Shown one piece after another: positions 8,105 to 15,651 of a DNA stretch of 37,410 nucleotides. Every line of letters begins with the position of its first letter. Within the stretch, counting starts at the first letter, position 1. The DNA comes from Rhodovarius crocodyli (GTDB lineage Bacteria > Pseudomonadota > Alphaproteobacteria > Acetobacterales > Acetobacteraceae). Both the position numbers and the translations under genes were made by a program. The DNA lies in assembly GCA_945901085.1 (NCBI GenBank), contig CAMDJV010000035.1, positions 1 to 37,410 of the forward strand. The letters run 5' to 3'. The notes under the pieces were generated by a model that was not told where the DNA came from, did no database searches, and saw only the letters and a program-made list of their open reading frames with translations.

Positions 8105-8157
8105 CGCGTGCGCAAGCTCACGCTGACGGGTTCGGCCAGCAGGTTCTCATAGCGCAT
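8101..8157 (-). CDS. 18-codon ORF upstream of and overlapping nadD
   Basis: Encodes MRYENLLAEPVSVSLRTR. The ATG at 8157 has GGGAGG seven bases upstream, the best ribosome-binding site in this gene group. Its TGA (8103-8101) overlaps the nadD TTG as TTGA. It may be a coupling or leader peptide that loads ribosomes onto nadD. Alternatively it is the true NadD N terminus separated by a frameshift, natural or a sequencing error. No function of the peptide itself is evident. Confidence 0.55.
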   Translation of the reverse strand: MRYENLLAEPVSVSLRTR

Positions 8158-8436
8158 GGTGATACCTCCCATTATTCGGGCGATGCTAGCCATGCGCCGC
8201 AGCAGTTGCAAAGCCGCCTGACAAATGGCCGAAAACCGCTGATGGCGTTCGCCCTATCGCCCTCTCCCACCAGCATCGACATAGATATCGACAATCTTCC
8301 CGGACCTTCGAATATTTGAAAATAATCCAACGAAGGTGCAGGAAACTCGTCGCCATACATGTTGACGCTGCCTGGGGTGCTCGAGGGGCAAAACCCCTCG
8401 ATCATGTTCCCCGGCCATGATCGTCTGAGCCGCCAG
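8158..8436. promoter_or_regulatory. Intergenic region between nadD leader ORF and proA
   Basis: About 280 bases without a credible gene. The part nearest proA holds the 8381-8401 hairpin. The middle (about 8285-8345) is AT-richer than its surroundings and includes an inverted pair, CTTCG/CGAAG, around ATATTTGAAAATAAT. It is the likely promoter area for the leftward nadD-rsfS-rlmH operon, but I could not choose specific boxes. Confidence 0.4.
8381..8401 (-). terminator. Hairpin terminator candidate after proA
   Basis: Perfect 8-bp stem TCGAGGGG/CCCCTCGA with loop CAAAA, 36 bases past the proA stop. It is nearly the same as the hairpin at 1-19, also after a minus-strand gene and in the same orientation. 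There is no U tract. Confidence 0.45.
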
Positions 8437-9702
8437 CTAAGCCCGCACCTGCCCCGTACCAATCACCTGATAGCGATAGGTGCAAAGCTGCTCCAACCCC
8501 ACCGGCCCGCGCGCATGCATCCGGCCGGTGGCGATGCCGATCTCCGCACCAAACCCAAATTCCCCGCCATCGCAGAATTGGGTGGAGGCGTTCCACATCC
8601 CCACCGCCGAGGCGAGGCCATTGAGGAATTGCTCCGCCGCCGCCGCATCCTCGGTCACAATCGCCTCGGTGTGCTCGGTGCCAAAGCGGCGGATATGGCC
8701 AAGCGCCGCCGCCACCCCATCCACCACGGCAATGTTCAGCACGCTGTCCAGCCATTCGGTGTGGAAGGATTCTTCGCTTGCCGCGCCAAGTTCCGGGCAG
8801 ATCGCCCGGGCGCGCGCATCGCCCAAAAAGCGGCAGCCCAATTCCGCCAGATCAGCCACCAGCAGCGGCAGCAGCGCCGGCGCAATGGCCGCATCGATCA
8901 ACAGCGTCTCGGTCGAGCCACATACCCCGGTGCGGCGCATCTTGGCATTGGCCAGGATGGCGCGCGCCATCCCAGGCGCGGCCGCGGCATGGATATAGGT
9001 GTGGCAAAGCCCCTCGGCATGGGCCAGCACCGGCACCCGGCTATCCGCCTGCACCCGCTGCACCAGCCCCTTGCCGCCGCGCGGAATGATGAGGTCGATC
9101 AACCCCGCCGCCTGCAGCATGGCGCCCACAAAGGCGCGGTCGGCATTCGGCGCCACCTGAATGCAGCCCTCCGGCAGCCCAGCCGCCTGCAACCCCGCCA
9201 GCATTGCGGCATGAATGGCGCTGACCGAGCGCACACTCTCCCGCCCGCCACGCAAAATCACCGCATTGCCCGATTTCAGGCAGAGCGCCCCGGCATCGGC
9301 CAGCACATTCGGCCGGCTTTCAAACACCATGCCGATCACGCCAATGGGTTGCGCCACGCGGCGGATGCGCAGCCCATTGGGCCGGCTCCATTCCGCCAGC
9401 ACCCGCCCGGCGGGGTCCTCCAGCGCGGCCACCTCCTCCACCCCCCGGGCCATCGCCTCGATCCGCGCGGGGGTGAGGGTCAAACGGTCCTGAAAGGCGG
9501 GCGACAGATTCTCCGCCGCCATCAGATCCTCGGTATTCGCCGCCAGAATTCTCGGCCCGGCGGCGCGAATGGCGGCGGCGGCGGCCAGCAGCGCCCTATC
9601 CTTCTGCGCCCGCGGCGCGGCAGCCAGCGGCACGCAGGCGGCGCGCGCGGCTTGGGCGGCGGCATTGAGGGCTTCGGCAGCGAGGTCGGGCAGCGCGTTC
9701 AT
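8437..9702 (-). CDS. proA: Gamma-glutamyl phosphate reductase ProA
   Basis: NADPH-dependent reduction of L-glutamate 5-phosphate to glutamate semialdehyde, the second step of proline biosynthesis in the cytoplasm. An aldehyde-dehydrogenase-type protein of 421 residues. Recognisable segments are IGVIGMVFESRPNV (about residue 105), SGNAVILRGGRE, PRGGKGLV, the catalytic-cysteine region MRRTGVCGSTETLLID (about residue 260) and TEHTEAIVTED. The start MNALPDLA at 9702 was chosen because it begins the conserved N-terminal helix; the open frame continues upstream into non-homologous sequence. No proB lies next to it. A hairpin follows the stop. Confidence 0.96.
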   Translation of the reverse strand: MNALPDLAAEALNAAAQAARAACVPLAAAPRAQKDRALLAAAAAIRAAGPRILAANTEDLMAAENLSPAFQDRLTLTPARIEAMARGVEEVAALEDPAGRVLAEWSRPNGLRIRRVAQPIGVIGMVFESRPNVLADAGALCLKSGNAVILRGGRESVRSVSAIHAAMLAGLQAAGLPEGCIQVAPNADRAFVGAMLQAAGLIDLIIPRGGKGLVQRVQADSRVPVLAHAEGLCHTYIHAAAAPGMARAILANAKMRRTGVCGSTETLLIDAAIAPALLPLLVADLAELGCRFLGDARARAICPELGAASEESFHTEWLDSVLNIAVVDGVAAALGHIRRFGTEHTEAIVTEDAAAAEQFLNGLASAVGMWNASTQFCDGGEFGFGAEIGIATGRMHARGPVGLEQLCTYRYQVIGTGQVRA

Positions 9703-9739
9703 GGCGCCATCATAGCGCCAGCGCGCAGCCGAAGCGATA

Positions 9740-10177
9740 TCAGCCCTGAATCGGCACGCCCATCGGATCGCCGGAGCCGCTGCGATAGCGATGCGTGCTG
9801 GCGCCAAAGGCAATCAGCGCGCCCGTCTCATCCCGCACCTCGGATTTGGCAAAAAACACATTGCGCCCGGCCGTCGCAATCCGCCCCTCGGCAATCAGCA
9901 GCGAGCCAATCTTCGCCTGGCCGGTGAAGCGGCAATCCAGGTCCAGCGTCACCGCGCTGCGCTTGCGCCCCGGATGGGGGCACCACAGCCCGGCAAAGGC
10001 CCCAGCCTGATCAAGCATCGACAGCATCACCCCGCCATGGGCAATGCCACCGCGATTGGCATGGGCCGGCACCAGGCGGCATTCCAGCCGGGCCAGCCCA
10101 TCCTCCCAATGCACCACCTGCATGCCCATCAATTCATGATAGGGCGAGAGGGTCTGCCCCCGGCTATGCTGATCCAT
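9740..10177 (-). CDS. PaaI/YbgC-like hotdog-fold acyl-CoA thioesterase
   Basis: A 145-residue single-hotdog protein. The conserved active-site helix segment NRGGIAHGGVMLSMLDQAG (about residues 41-59) is typical of PaaI-like thioesterases, where the HGG loop and a following Asp support hydrolysis of acyl-CoA thioesters. Its substrate cannot be read from the sequence. The start ATG overlaps the accA stop as TGATG, so translation is coupled to the fatty-acid-synthesis gene accA. That suggests housekeeping of malonyl- or acyl-CoA pools, which is inference. Confidence 0.85.
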   Translation of the reverse strand: MDQHSRGQTLSPYHELMGMQVVHWEDGLARLECRLVPAHANRGGIAHGGVMLSMLDQAGAFAGLWCPHPGRKRSAVTLDLDCRFTGQAKIGSLLIAEGRIATAGRNVFFAKSEVRDETGALIAFGASTHRYRSGSGDPMGVPIQG

Positions 10178-11133
10178 CAGGCGATTCCGCTGCGGCCCAT
10201 ATCCAGGAATTTCTCCCGCCGCCGAATGCGCAGCGTCGCGCCATCCTGTTCCAGCAGCGGCTCCAGCGCGGCCCAGATCGCCCGGCTCACGCTCAACATC
10301 GCCTCGGCCGGGGAACGATGCGCACCGCCCAGCGGCTCGGCCACAACGGTATCGATCAGCCCGAGTTTCTTCAGATCCTCAGCGGTGAGTTTCAGCGCCT
10401 CGGCCGCCGTTGGCGCCATGGCCGCATCACGCCAGAGAATGGAGGCACAACCCTCGGGGCTGATCACGCTGTATATCGCGTGTTCAAGCATCAAAACCCG
10501 ATCCGCCGCCGCCAGCGCAATGGCCCCGCCCGAGCCGCCCTCGCCAATGATGGTGGCAATGAAGGGCACCGGCGCCTCCAGCCCCGCCTCGATGGAACGC
10601 GCAATCGCCTCGGCCTGGCCGCGCGCCTCCGCCTCAATGCCGGGAAAAGCGCCGGAGGTATCGACAAAGCTGAGAACCGGCAGGCCAAACCGCCCGGCCA
10701 ATTCAATAATACGCCGCGCCTTGCGATAACCCTCGGGCTTCGCCATGCCAAAATTATGCTTCACCCGGGTTTCGGTGTCGCGCCCTTTCTCGGTGCCCAG
10801 CACCGCCACCGCGCGGCCACGAAACCGCCCCAGCCCGCCAATCACCGCCGCATCATCACCAAAGGCCCGGTCACCGGCGAGCGGCACAAAACCATCGATC
10901 AGGCTGGCAATGTAATCCAGCGCCTTGGGCCGTTCCGGGTGGCGCGCCACCTGGGCCTTCTGCCAGGGGGTCAGCTTGGCATAGGTGGCGGCGAGCAACT
11001 TCTGCGCCTTGTCCTGCAGCTTGCCCACCTCCTCGGCGAGGTCGATGCTGCCGGCATAGGTCGCCCGGCGGAGTTCCTCGACCTTGCCTTCCAGCTCGGC
11101 GATCGGCTTTTCGAATTCCAGAAAATGGCTCAT
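10177..11133 (-). CDS. accA: Acetyl-CoA carboxylase carboxyltransferase subunit alpha AccA
   Basis: With AccD forms the carboxyltransferase that moves the carboxyl group from biotin to acetyl-CoA, yielding malonyl-CoA for fatty-acid synthesis. A protein of 318 residues with the usual N terminus (FEKPIAELEGKVEELR). Crotonase-type core segments include GRDTETRVKHNFGMAKPEGY, FVDTSGAFPGIEAEARGQ, IGEGGSGGAIALAAADRV and YSVISPEGCASILWRD. The start MSHFLEF at 11133 fits the family. It is followed by an overlapping thioesterase gene (TGATG). accD is not in the window. Confidence 0.97.
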   Translation of the reverse strand: MSHFLEFEKPIAELEGKVEELRRATYAGSIDLAEEVGKLQDKAQKLLAATYAKLTPWQKAQVARHPERPKALDYIASLIDGFVPLAGDRAFGDDAAVIGGLGRFRGRAVAVLGTEKGRDTETRVKHNFGMAKPEGYRKARRIIELAGRFGLPVLSFVDTSGAFPGIEAEARGQAEAIARSIEAGLEAPVPFIATIIGEGGSGGAIALAAADRVLMLEHAIYSVISPEGCASILWRDAAMAPTAAEALKLTAEDLKKLGLIDTVVAEPLGGAHRSPAEAMLSVSRAIWAALEPLLEQDGATLRIRRREKFLDMGRSGIA

Positions 11134-11185
11134 CACGCCTCGGGTATCAGACTTGCACAGGCCGCGCCACAGGGGGGGGGTAGGA

Positions 11186-12145
11186 TTACAGGGTGAACAG
11201 CTTGCCCACGGCGGCGGGCACCACCACGGGCTCGCCATAGGCACGCTCCAGCGCATTGACCGCCCGCCAGCCGGTGCAATGCGCCGGGATGATCAGCTCC
11301 AGCCCAAAGCCACCCAGGTCGCGCACCGTCTGCGGGATGATCGCCTCATTCTCGCCCGAGAGGTGAAACCCGCCCATCACCGCATGCAGCCTCTCACCCG
11401 GAAACAGCCGGCGGGCCTCATGCAGCACATTCACCACCCCGGCATGCGAGCAGGCGGAGAAGATGACCAACCCCTTGCCCTTCAGCCGCACCGCCAGAAA
11501 CCGCTCATCCATCAGCAATTCATCCGCCACCCAGGGGGCGGTGTCATCGGCGCGCGCCACCTGGCCGGGCAGGCCGCGCTCATAGCCCGTCACCCGGGGA
11601 ATTTCGCCGCTGATCTGGAACAACCCATCCAGCACGCTCAACGGCTCAGCGCTCACCACCGGATCAGCCCCCATCGCCGCCCAACCCGCCGGGGTAGGCA
11701 CCGGGTCCATCGGCAGCACGCCACCATCGGATTGGCGCATCCCCCGCTCGGCGAACATGCCCGGATGCAAATACAGCGGCACCCGTTTGCCCTCGGGCAG
11801 CATCGACAGCGCCTGCGGCAGCCCGCCCGCATGGTCCCAATGGCCATGGCTGAGCATCATCGCGTCGATGCCGGCAAAATTCACCCCCAGCCGCGGCGCG
11901 TTGCGCGCCATGGACATATCCACCGGCCCACCATCGAACAGCATGCTGCGCGGCCCGCCCGGCCCATGCGCGGTGATGAGCAGCGAGAGGCCATGGCTGG
12001 CACAGCACAGGCACTCACCCGCCGTGCGCGTCATGCCAAAGCGGCGCAGCACCTGGGTCTCCCGCTGCACAAAGCGCGGCGTGCTGGAGAGCATATCCAG
12101 CACATTATCGACAATGACGAGAATCTCGAGGCGTTCAGCTTCCAT
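11186..12145 (-). CDS. MBL-fold metallohydrolase, DHPS/RFAP-synthase-like
   Basis: A 319-residue metallo-beta-lactamase-fold protein. The zinc-binding motif HxHxDH appears as LSHGHWDHAGG (about residue 100). Further metal ligands are probable in FSACSHAGVVN, VMGGFHLSG and IIPAHCTGW. This spacing and the ACSHAG segment resemble the archaeal/bacterial group loosely annotated as 7,8-dihydropterin-6-methyl-aminobenzene-phosphate synthase; the true substrate is unknown. It starts 6 bases after an Lrp-type regulator gene, so the regulator probably controls it together with itself. Confidence 0.82.
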   Translation of the reverse strand: MEAERLEILVIVDNVLDMLSSTPRFVQRETQVLRRFGMTRTAGECLCCASHGLSLLITAHGPGGPRSMLFDGGPVDMSMARNAPRLGVNFAGIDAMMLSHGHWDHAGGLPQALSMLPEGKRVPLYLHPGMFAERGMRQSDGGVLPMDPVPTPAGWAAMGADPVVSAEPLSVLDGLFQISGEIPRVTGYERGLPGQVARADDTAPWVADELLMDERFLAVRLKGKGLVIFSACSHAGVVNVLHEARRLFPGERLHAVMGGFHLSGENEAIIPQTVRDLGGFGLELIIPAHCTGWRAVNALERAYGEPVVVPAAVGKLFTL

Positions 12146-12151
12146 GGCGCG

Positions 12152-12625
12152 CTACTCGTCCCCCTCCTCATCCTCCGGCGCCACCGGCAGCAGGCTTGTC
12201 TCCTTGATCGAAGACAACGCCACATCCACCGCCAGCCGCTCCAGCCCCGGCAAGGTGCGCAATTCAGCCGAAACAAACTCCTCCAGCGCCGGCATATTGG
12301 CCAGCCGCAGTTTCACCAAATAGCTCCAATTGCCGGTCACATGGTGGCATTCCAGCACCGCCTCATGCGCCGCCATGGCCGCACGAAACGCGATATCAGC
12401 CGCCCCAGGCTTCAGCGCCAGGCGCACAAAAGCCAGCAACGGGCAGCCCGCCTCGGTCGGGTCCAGCCGGGCATGCCAGCCGATGATGACGCCCCGCTCC
12501 TCCAGCCGCTTCTGCCGCTCAGCGGTGGCGGAGACGGAAAGCCCCGCAATCTTCGCCAGTTCCGCCAGCCCCGCCGCACCATCCTGCTGCACGGCAATGG
12601 CAATTTTTCGGTCGATCTCGTCCAT
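12152..12625 (-). CDS. Lrp/AsnC-family transcriptional regulator
   Basis: A 157-residue regulator. The winged helix-turn-helix covers about residues 4-60, with LAELAKIAGLSVSATAERQKRLEERGVI as the HTH and opening MDEIDRKIAIAVQQDGA as in Lrp. The ligand-binding RAM-like domain spans about 65-140 (ECHHVTGNWSYLVKLRLANM). The tail is acidic. Such proteins form octamers that respond to amino acids. The neighbouring metallohydrolase is the obvious target, and the adjacent ornithine decarboxylase is a further candidate; both are inference. Confidence 0.92.
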   Translation of the reverse strand: MDEIDRKIAIAVQQDGAAGLAELAKIAGLSVSATAERQKRLEERGVIIGWHARLDPTEAGCPLLAFVRLALKPGAADIAFRAAMAAHEAVLECHHVTGNWSYLVKLRLANMPALEEFVSAELRTLPGLERLAVDVALSSIKETSLLPVAPEDEEGDE

Positions 12626-12932
12626 GGCCGTATTCTATCCGGTTTTTTCTGGTTTAGGGAAACATGCTCCTGGGCTGGCCGGCGAGACAGGGCAGAATGC
12701 CATGCTCACCGGCCAGGACAGCCCATCCGGGCGGGCCAATCACCACCACGCCGAAGGTTTCTCTCGCCCAAAGGGCGCGTGCGAGCACGGCCACGGAAGG
12801 CCCGTCACCGCAGTGACGGAGTATCCGGGGCGGAAACACGACATGGCAGCAGCCACCAGCGCCACGCAGAGGCAGCACCGAAGGCCCGGATGGGAATCTG
12901 GCGCGCGGGGCAGCAAACCCCGCGCGGATCAA
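12626..12932. other. Intergenic region rich in inverted repeats (possible structured RNA)
   Basis: About 300 bases with no credible ORF. CCCATCCGGGC (12722-12732) is the exact reverse complement of GCCCGGATGGG (12884-12894) and could close a 170-base domain. Inside lie CCGTCAC/GTGACGG (12802-12819) and CGCCC AAA GGGCG (about 12765-12777). Upstream, GGCCGGCGAG at about 12677 faces CTCACCGGCC at about 12705 (9 of 10 pairs). Because the region is very GC-rich some pairing is expected by chance, but an 11-bp perfect distal match is noteworthy. The strand is undetermined. Confidence 0.35.
12902..12926 (-). terminator. Terminator-like hairpin after the ornithine decarboxylase gene
   Basis: A 9-bp perfect stem CGCGCGGGG/CCCCGCGCG with loop CAGCAAA, starting 7 bases past the stop codon. 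It is very stable but lacks a long U tract. Confidence 0.55.
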
Positions 12933-14063
12933 TCAGATGTAGTGCTCAGCCAGCGGCGCGAAGCCATTGAACTTCTGGCTGGCATAGGTGGTGACGTAAG
13001 CACCGGTGGAGAGAATCTCCACCCGGTCCCCATCCGCCAGCGCCTCGGGCAGCCGGTAGTTGGACTTCTCATACAGCGTATCCACGCTGTCGCAGGTCGG
13101 CCCCGCAATCGTCACCGGGCCTTCGGGCGTGCCATCATGCGGCGTGCGGAAGGCATAGCGGATCGCCTCGCCCTCAGTCTCGGCCAAGCCACCAAAGCGG
13201 CCAATATCGAGATACACCCAACGCACCGGGTCAGCCTCACCCTTGCGGGAGACCAGCACGACCTCAGCCACCACCGTGCCGGCATCGGCCACCAGGAAGC
13301 GGCCAGGCTCGATCACGATCTCCGGCAGCGCATTGCCGAAATGCTCGGCCATCGCACCCATGATGGCAGCGCCGATCTCCTCGATCTCCGGCACTTCCGA
13401 CTTGTAGCGCACCGGATAGCCACCGCCGAGATTGACCATGCGCAGCTTCACGCCAGCCGCCTCCAGGTCAGAGAACAGCATGCCCACCTTGGCGATGGCG
13501 GCCTTGTAAGGCGCCGTGCCGGTCTGCTGGCTGCCGACATGGAAGGAGATGCCGAAAGCGTCGAGCCCGAGTTCACCGGCCAGCACCATCAGCGTCTTCG
13601 CCATCTCGGCCTCACAGCCGAATTTCTTGCTCAGCGGCCATTCCGCACCCTCGTTTTCCACGAAGACGCGGCAATAGACGCGCGCACCAGGGGCCGAGCG
13701 CGCCAGCTTGCGCAGCTCCGCCTCGCTATCAAAGGCGAACATCCGCACGCCAGCGGCATAGGCCGCGGCAATATCGCGCTCTTTCTTGATGGTATTGCCA
13801 TAGCTGACGCGCGACGGATCGGCACCGGCCTCGAGGCACATCTGCACCTCCTGCCAGGAGGCGGCGTCAAAGAAGGAGCCCAGCCCGGTCAGCCGCTCCA
13901 GAATCGGCGCGCCCGGATTGGCCTTCACAGCGTAATAGATCCGCGCCAGGGGCAAGGCCGTCTGCAGCCGCCGATAATTCTCAGCGACCCGGTCCACATC
14001 CAGCACGAGGCAGGGCGTGGCGGGAACAGTTTCAGCGAGAAAGCGAGCAACCTTATCGGTCAT
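12933..14063 (-). CDS. Ornithine/lysine decarboxylase, alanine-racemase-fold (type III PLP)
   Basis: PLP-dependent decarboxylation of L-ornithine to putrescine (some relatives also act on lysine), the entry step of polyamine synthesis. A protein of 376 residues. The PLP lysine is in IYYAVKANPG (about residue 47). Further marks are FHVGSQQTG, the glycine loop LGGGYPV, IEPGRFLV and the C-terminal GPTCDSVDTLYE, whose Cys completes the active site across the dimer. The ATG at 14063 has AAGGGG seven bases upstream. An ORF in the leader ends across this ATG (ATGA). The long structured leader suggests feedback control by ornithine or polyamines, as known for alphaproteobacterial speF leaders. Confidence 0.93.
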   Translation of the reverse strand: MTDKVARFLAETVPATPCLVLDVDRVAENYRRLQTALPLARIYYAVKANPGAPILERLTGLGSFFDAASWQEVQMCLEAGADPSRVSYGNTIKKERDIAAAYAAGVRMFAFDSEAELRKLARSAPGARVYCRVFVENEGAEWPLSKKFGCEAEMAKTLMVLAGELGLDAFGISFHVGSQQTGTAPYKAAIAKVGMLFSDLEAAGVKLRMVNLGGGYPVRYKSEVPEIEEIGAAIMGAMAEHFGNALPEIVIEPGRFLVADAGTVVAEVVLVSRKGEADPVRWVYLDIGRFGGLAETEGEAIRYAFRTPHDGTPEGPVTIAGPTCDSVDTLYEKSNYRLPEALADGDRVEILSTGAYVTTYASQKFNGFAPLAEHYI

Positions 14064-14275
14064 CGCAATACCCCTTCCAATTCAAAAGGAACCAGGCCCG
14101 GTTTCAGCCGGGTGGCCCCCAAGTTGACGAACGGTCGAACGAACCAGCGACCAAGTAGAAACCGACCCACTTGCGCGGACCGGGGTTGCCAGAACACTTG
14201 ACGTCGTTGCGTAAACCTTGCGCCGCGGTGTTGGGCTAAAGAGCCAACCCGTGGGCCTGGGGCCAGGGGCACGTG
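14064..14275 (-). ncRNA. Structured 5' leader of ornithine decarboxylase, speF-motif-like
   Basis: Alphaproteobacterial ornithine decarboxylase genes are known to carry a conserved leader RNA called the speF motif. This 200-base leader occupies the right place. On the minus strand it has a run of hairpins: 14230-14248 (GTTGG/CCAAC), 14152-14173 (CAAGT/ACTTG), 14133-14152 (GGTCG/CGACC) and 14097-14112 (CCCGG/CCGGG), with the ribosome site following. A GTG-started ORF of 70 codons (14272-14060) runs through the leader and overlaps the decarboxylase ATG as ATGA. Assignment to speF rests on position, size and structure, not on a covariance search. Confidence 0.55.
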
Positions 14276-14453
14276 CGTACTGCGTCTGCGCGCTTATTAC
14301 GCGCAGGGGGCTGGGGCTGCAAGAGGAATTTTGCCCTCAACCGTATTTTTTACGCGTCCCCCCCGGGGGGTAACAGGAAAGCCCCCTGTCACACCCCCAG
14401 GATAGCGGGGGGGAATGCCGGAAGGCCCGGGGGGCCTTCCGGATCGTTTCCGG
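14276..14453 (-). promoter_or_regulatory. Likely promoter region of the ornithine decarboxylase leader
   Basis: The stretch between the phasin terminator and the leader holds a 7-bp inverted repeat CTGCGCG/CGCGCAG around TAATAAG (about 14284-14307), AT-richer sequence at about 14325-14352, and C/G homopolymer runs at 14358-14370. It probably contains the promoter for the leader, but no box pair is convincing. Confidence 0.35.
14418..14442 (-). terminator. Terminator hairpin after the phasin gene
   Basis: A perfect 11-bp stem CCGGAAGGCCC/GGGCCTTCCGG with a 3-base G loop, 12 bases past the phasin stop. The stem is very strong but there is no U tract. Confidence 0.6.
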
Positions 14454-14867
14454 TCAGGCCTTGACGACCAGGCCCTTCACTTCTTCCATCGCTGCGGTGA
14501 AGCGGGCATTCAGCACGCCCAGCGCTTCGCCATTGGACTTCTGAATCAGCTCGCTGATCTCCTGCATATTGGCCACCGCCTTCTCATAGGCAGCCTTCAT
14601 CATCTCGGCCTGGCGGGCGGCCTTGGCGGCCGGGGCTTCCTGGCTCGCCATGCTCTGCACAGCTTCGCTCATCTCAGCCATCGACTGCTGCATGATTTCC
14701 ATGTTGCGGCGGGCAACGGCCTGCGCGCCTTCCATGGCCAGCTTATTGGCGGCGGTCAGCGCCTCGATATTGCGCTTCTGCGCCTCAGCGAAGGCCGACA
14801 TATCGGGCATCGCGGGCATCTTGAACTCGGAGAACAGCTTCATGAATTCGTCTTGCGGGCTGGCCAT
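14454..14867 (-). CDS. phaP: Phasin family protein (PHA granule associated)
   Basis: A 137-residue, almost wholly helical amphipathic protein with no cysteine, typical of phasins that coat polyhydroxyalkanoate granules. It opens MASPQDEFMKLFSEFKMP, has the family segment FAEAQKRNIEALTAANKLAMEGAQAVARRNMEIMQQSM (about residues 26-63), then an Ala/Gln-rich helix and a C-terminal KSNGEALGVLNARF segment. It stands alone with its own terminator. It suggests PHA storage, although no PHA synthase is in the window. A TetR-fold protein lies upstream, whose relation is unproven. Confidence 0.92.
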   Translation of the reverse strand: MASPQDEFMKLFSEFKMPAMPDMSAFAEAQKRNIEALTAANKLAMEGAQAVARRNMEIMQQSMAEMSEAVQSMASQEAPAAKAARQAEMMKAAYEKAVANMQEISELIQKSNGEALGVLNARFTAAMEEVKGLVVKA

Positions 14868-14962
14868 GGAAAAAATCCTTGCAGGGTTAAGAGTGACAAA
14901 CCCTTAGCCCCCCCGGCGGCCCACGTCAAAAGATTTTGCTGCACCGCAACATAACAGCGAAA

Positions 14963-15598
14963 TCAATCCGTCATCACATCTGGTTCAGCAGCCTCGGCCG
15001 GCTTGCGCCGGGCGGCAGGGTCCAGGCTGCGCGCCACCTGGTCGGCACGGTCCAGCGCCCGGTCCAGCGCCGCCATGGTGGCGGCGAGATCCGCGCTGTC
15101 ATCCTTCAGCCAGGCCCGCAGCGTATAGACCCACACCGCCGTCAGCCCCTTGATCCGCGCCAAGCCGGCGGGCCCATGCGAATCCAGCCCCGCCGCCTCC
15201 AGCATCCAACCCATGCTGCGCTCCATCGCCGCCCCCAGGCTCAGCACCAGGAAAGGATGGAAGGGCAAGTCCTTCATGAAGCGCAGAATGCCCTCGCGGT
15301 GCGGCTGCATCGCATCCAGCCGGCGCATCAGCACGTCAAACAGCCTGTCGCGCGCCGTCTCACCTTCAGTGGGGATGGTGCCATCCAGCACCAACCTGTC
15401 CACCATGGCGGTGTAGCGCAGCATGATCCCCTCCGGGCAGGAGGCAAAGCCGCGCATCTCCCCCAGCGAGACGCCAGAGGCCGCGGCAATGCGCGACAGC
15501 GTGGTGCCGCGCCAGCCCTGCTCGGCCACCACCGCAAACAGGCCATCAAAAATGCGTGCCTTCAGCGCGCCTGCAGAATCTTGGGATATATCGCTCAT
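14963..15598 (-). CDS. COQ9-family / TetR-fold protein
   Basis: A 211-residue helical protein. The N-terminal 60 residues form a TetR-like helix-turn-helix (ARIFDGLFAVVAEQGWRGTTLSRIAAASGVSLGEM). The C-terminal half carries the COQ9 signature LTAVWVYTLRAWLKDDSADLAATMAALDRALDRADQ. COQ9 proteins have a TetR fold that has lost DNA binding; they bind lipids and assist COQ7-type hydroxylation in ubiquinone synthesis. In Rhodospirillales the HTH remains well formed, so a regulator role is the alternative. The start at 15598 has GAGGTGG upstream. Confidence 0.82.
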   Translation of the reverse strand: MSDISQDSAGALKARIFDGLFAVVAEQGWRGTTLSRIAAASGVSLGEMRGFASCPEGIMLRYTAMVDRLVLDGTIPTEGETARDRLFDVLMRRLDAMQPHREGILRFMKDLPFHPFLVLSLGAAMERSMGWMLEAAGLDSHGPAGLARIKGLTAVWVYTLRAWLKDDSADLAATMAALDRALDRADQVARSLDPAARRKPAEAAEPDVMTD

Positions 15599-15651
15599 GC
15601 CACCTCAGTTTGGTCCGCAGCCGCCACTTGGAAAGCCCCCCCGGCGAGGTT

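Noticed and set aside
6557-8152. Long plus-strand frames opposite rsfS and nadD
   Set aside because: They are Arg/Leu/Gly-rich complements of the Ala/Lys/Pro repeats, without domain resemblance or ribosome sites.
8172-8462. 96-codon minus-strand ORF between proA and nadD
   Set aside because: It overlaps the 3' end of proA and the hairpin, has no recognisable protein features and no ribosome site.
12654-12932. 92-codon minus-strand ORF between the decarboxylase and the Lrp regulator
   Set aside because: Composition is typical of a random GC-rich frame and it runs through the terminator hairpin and inverted repeats.
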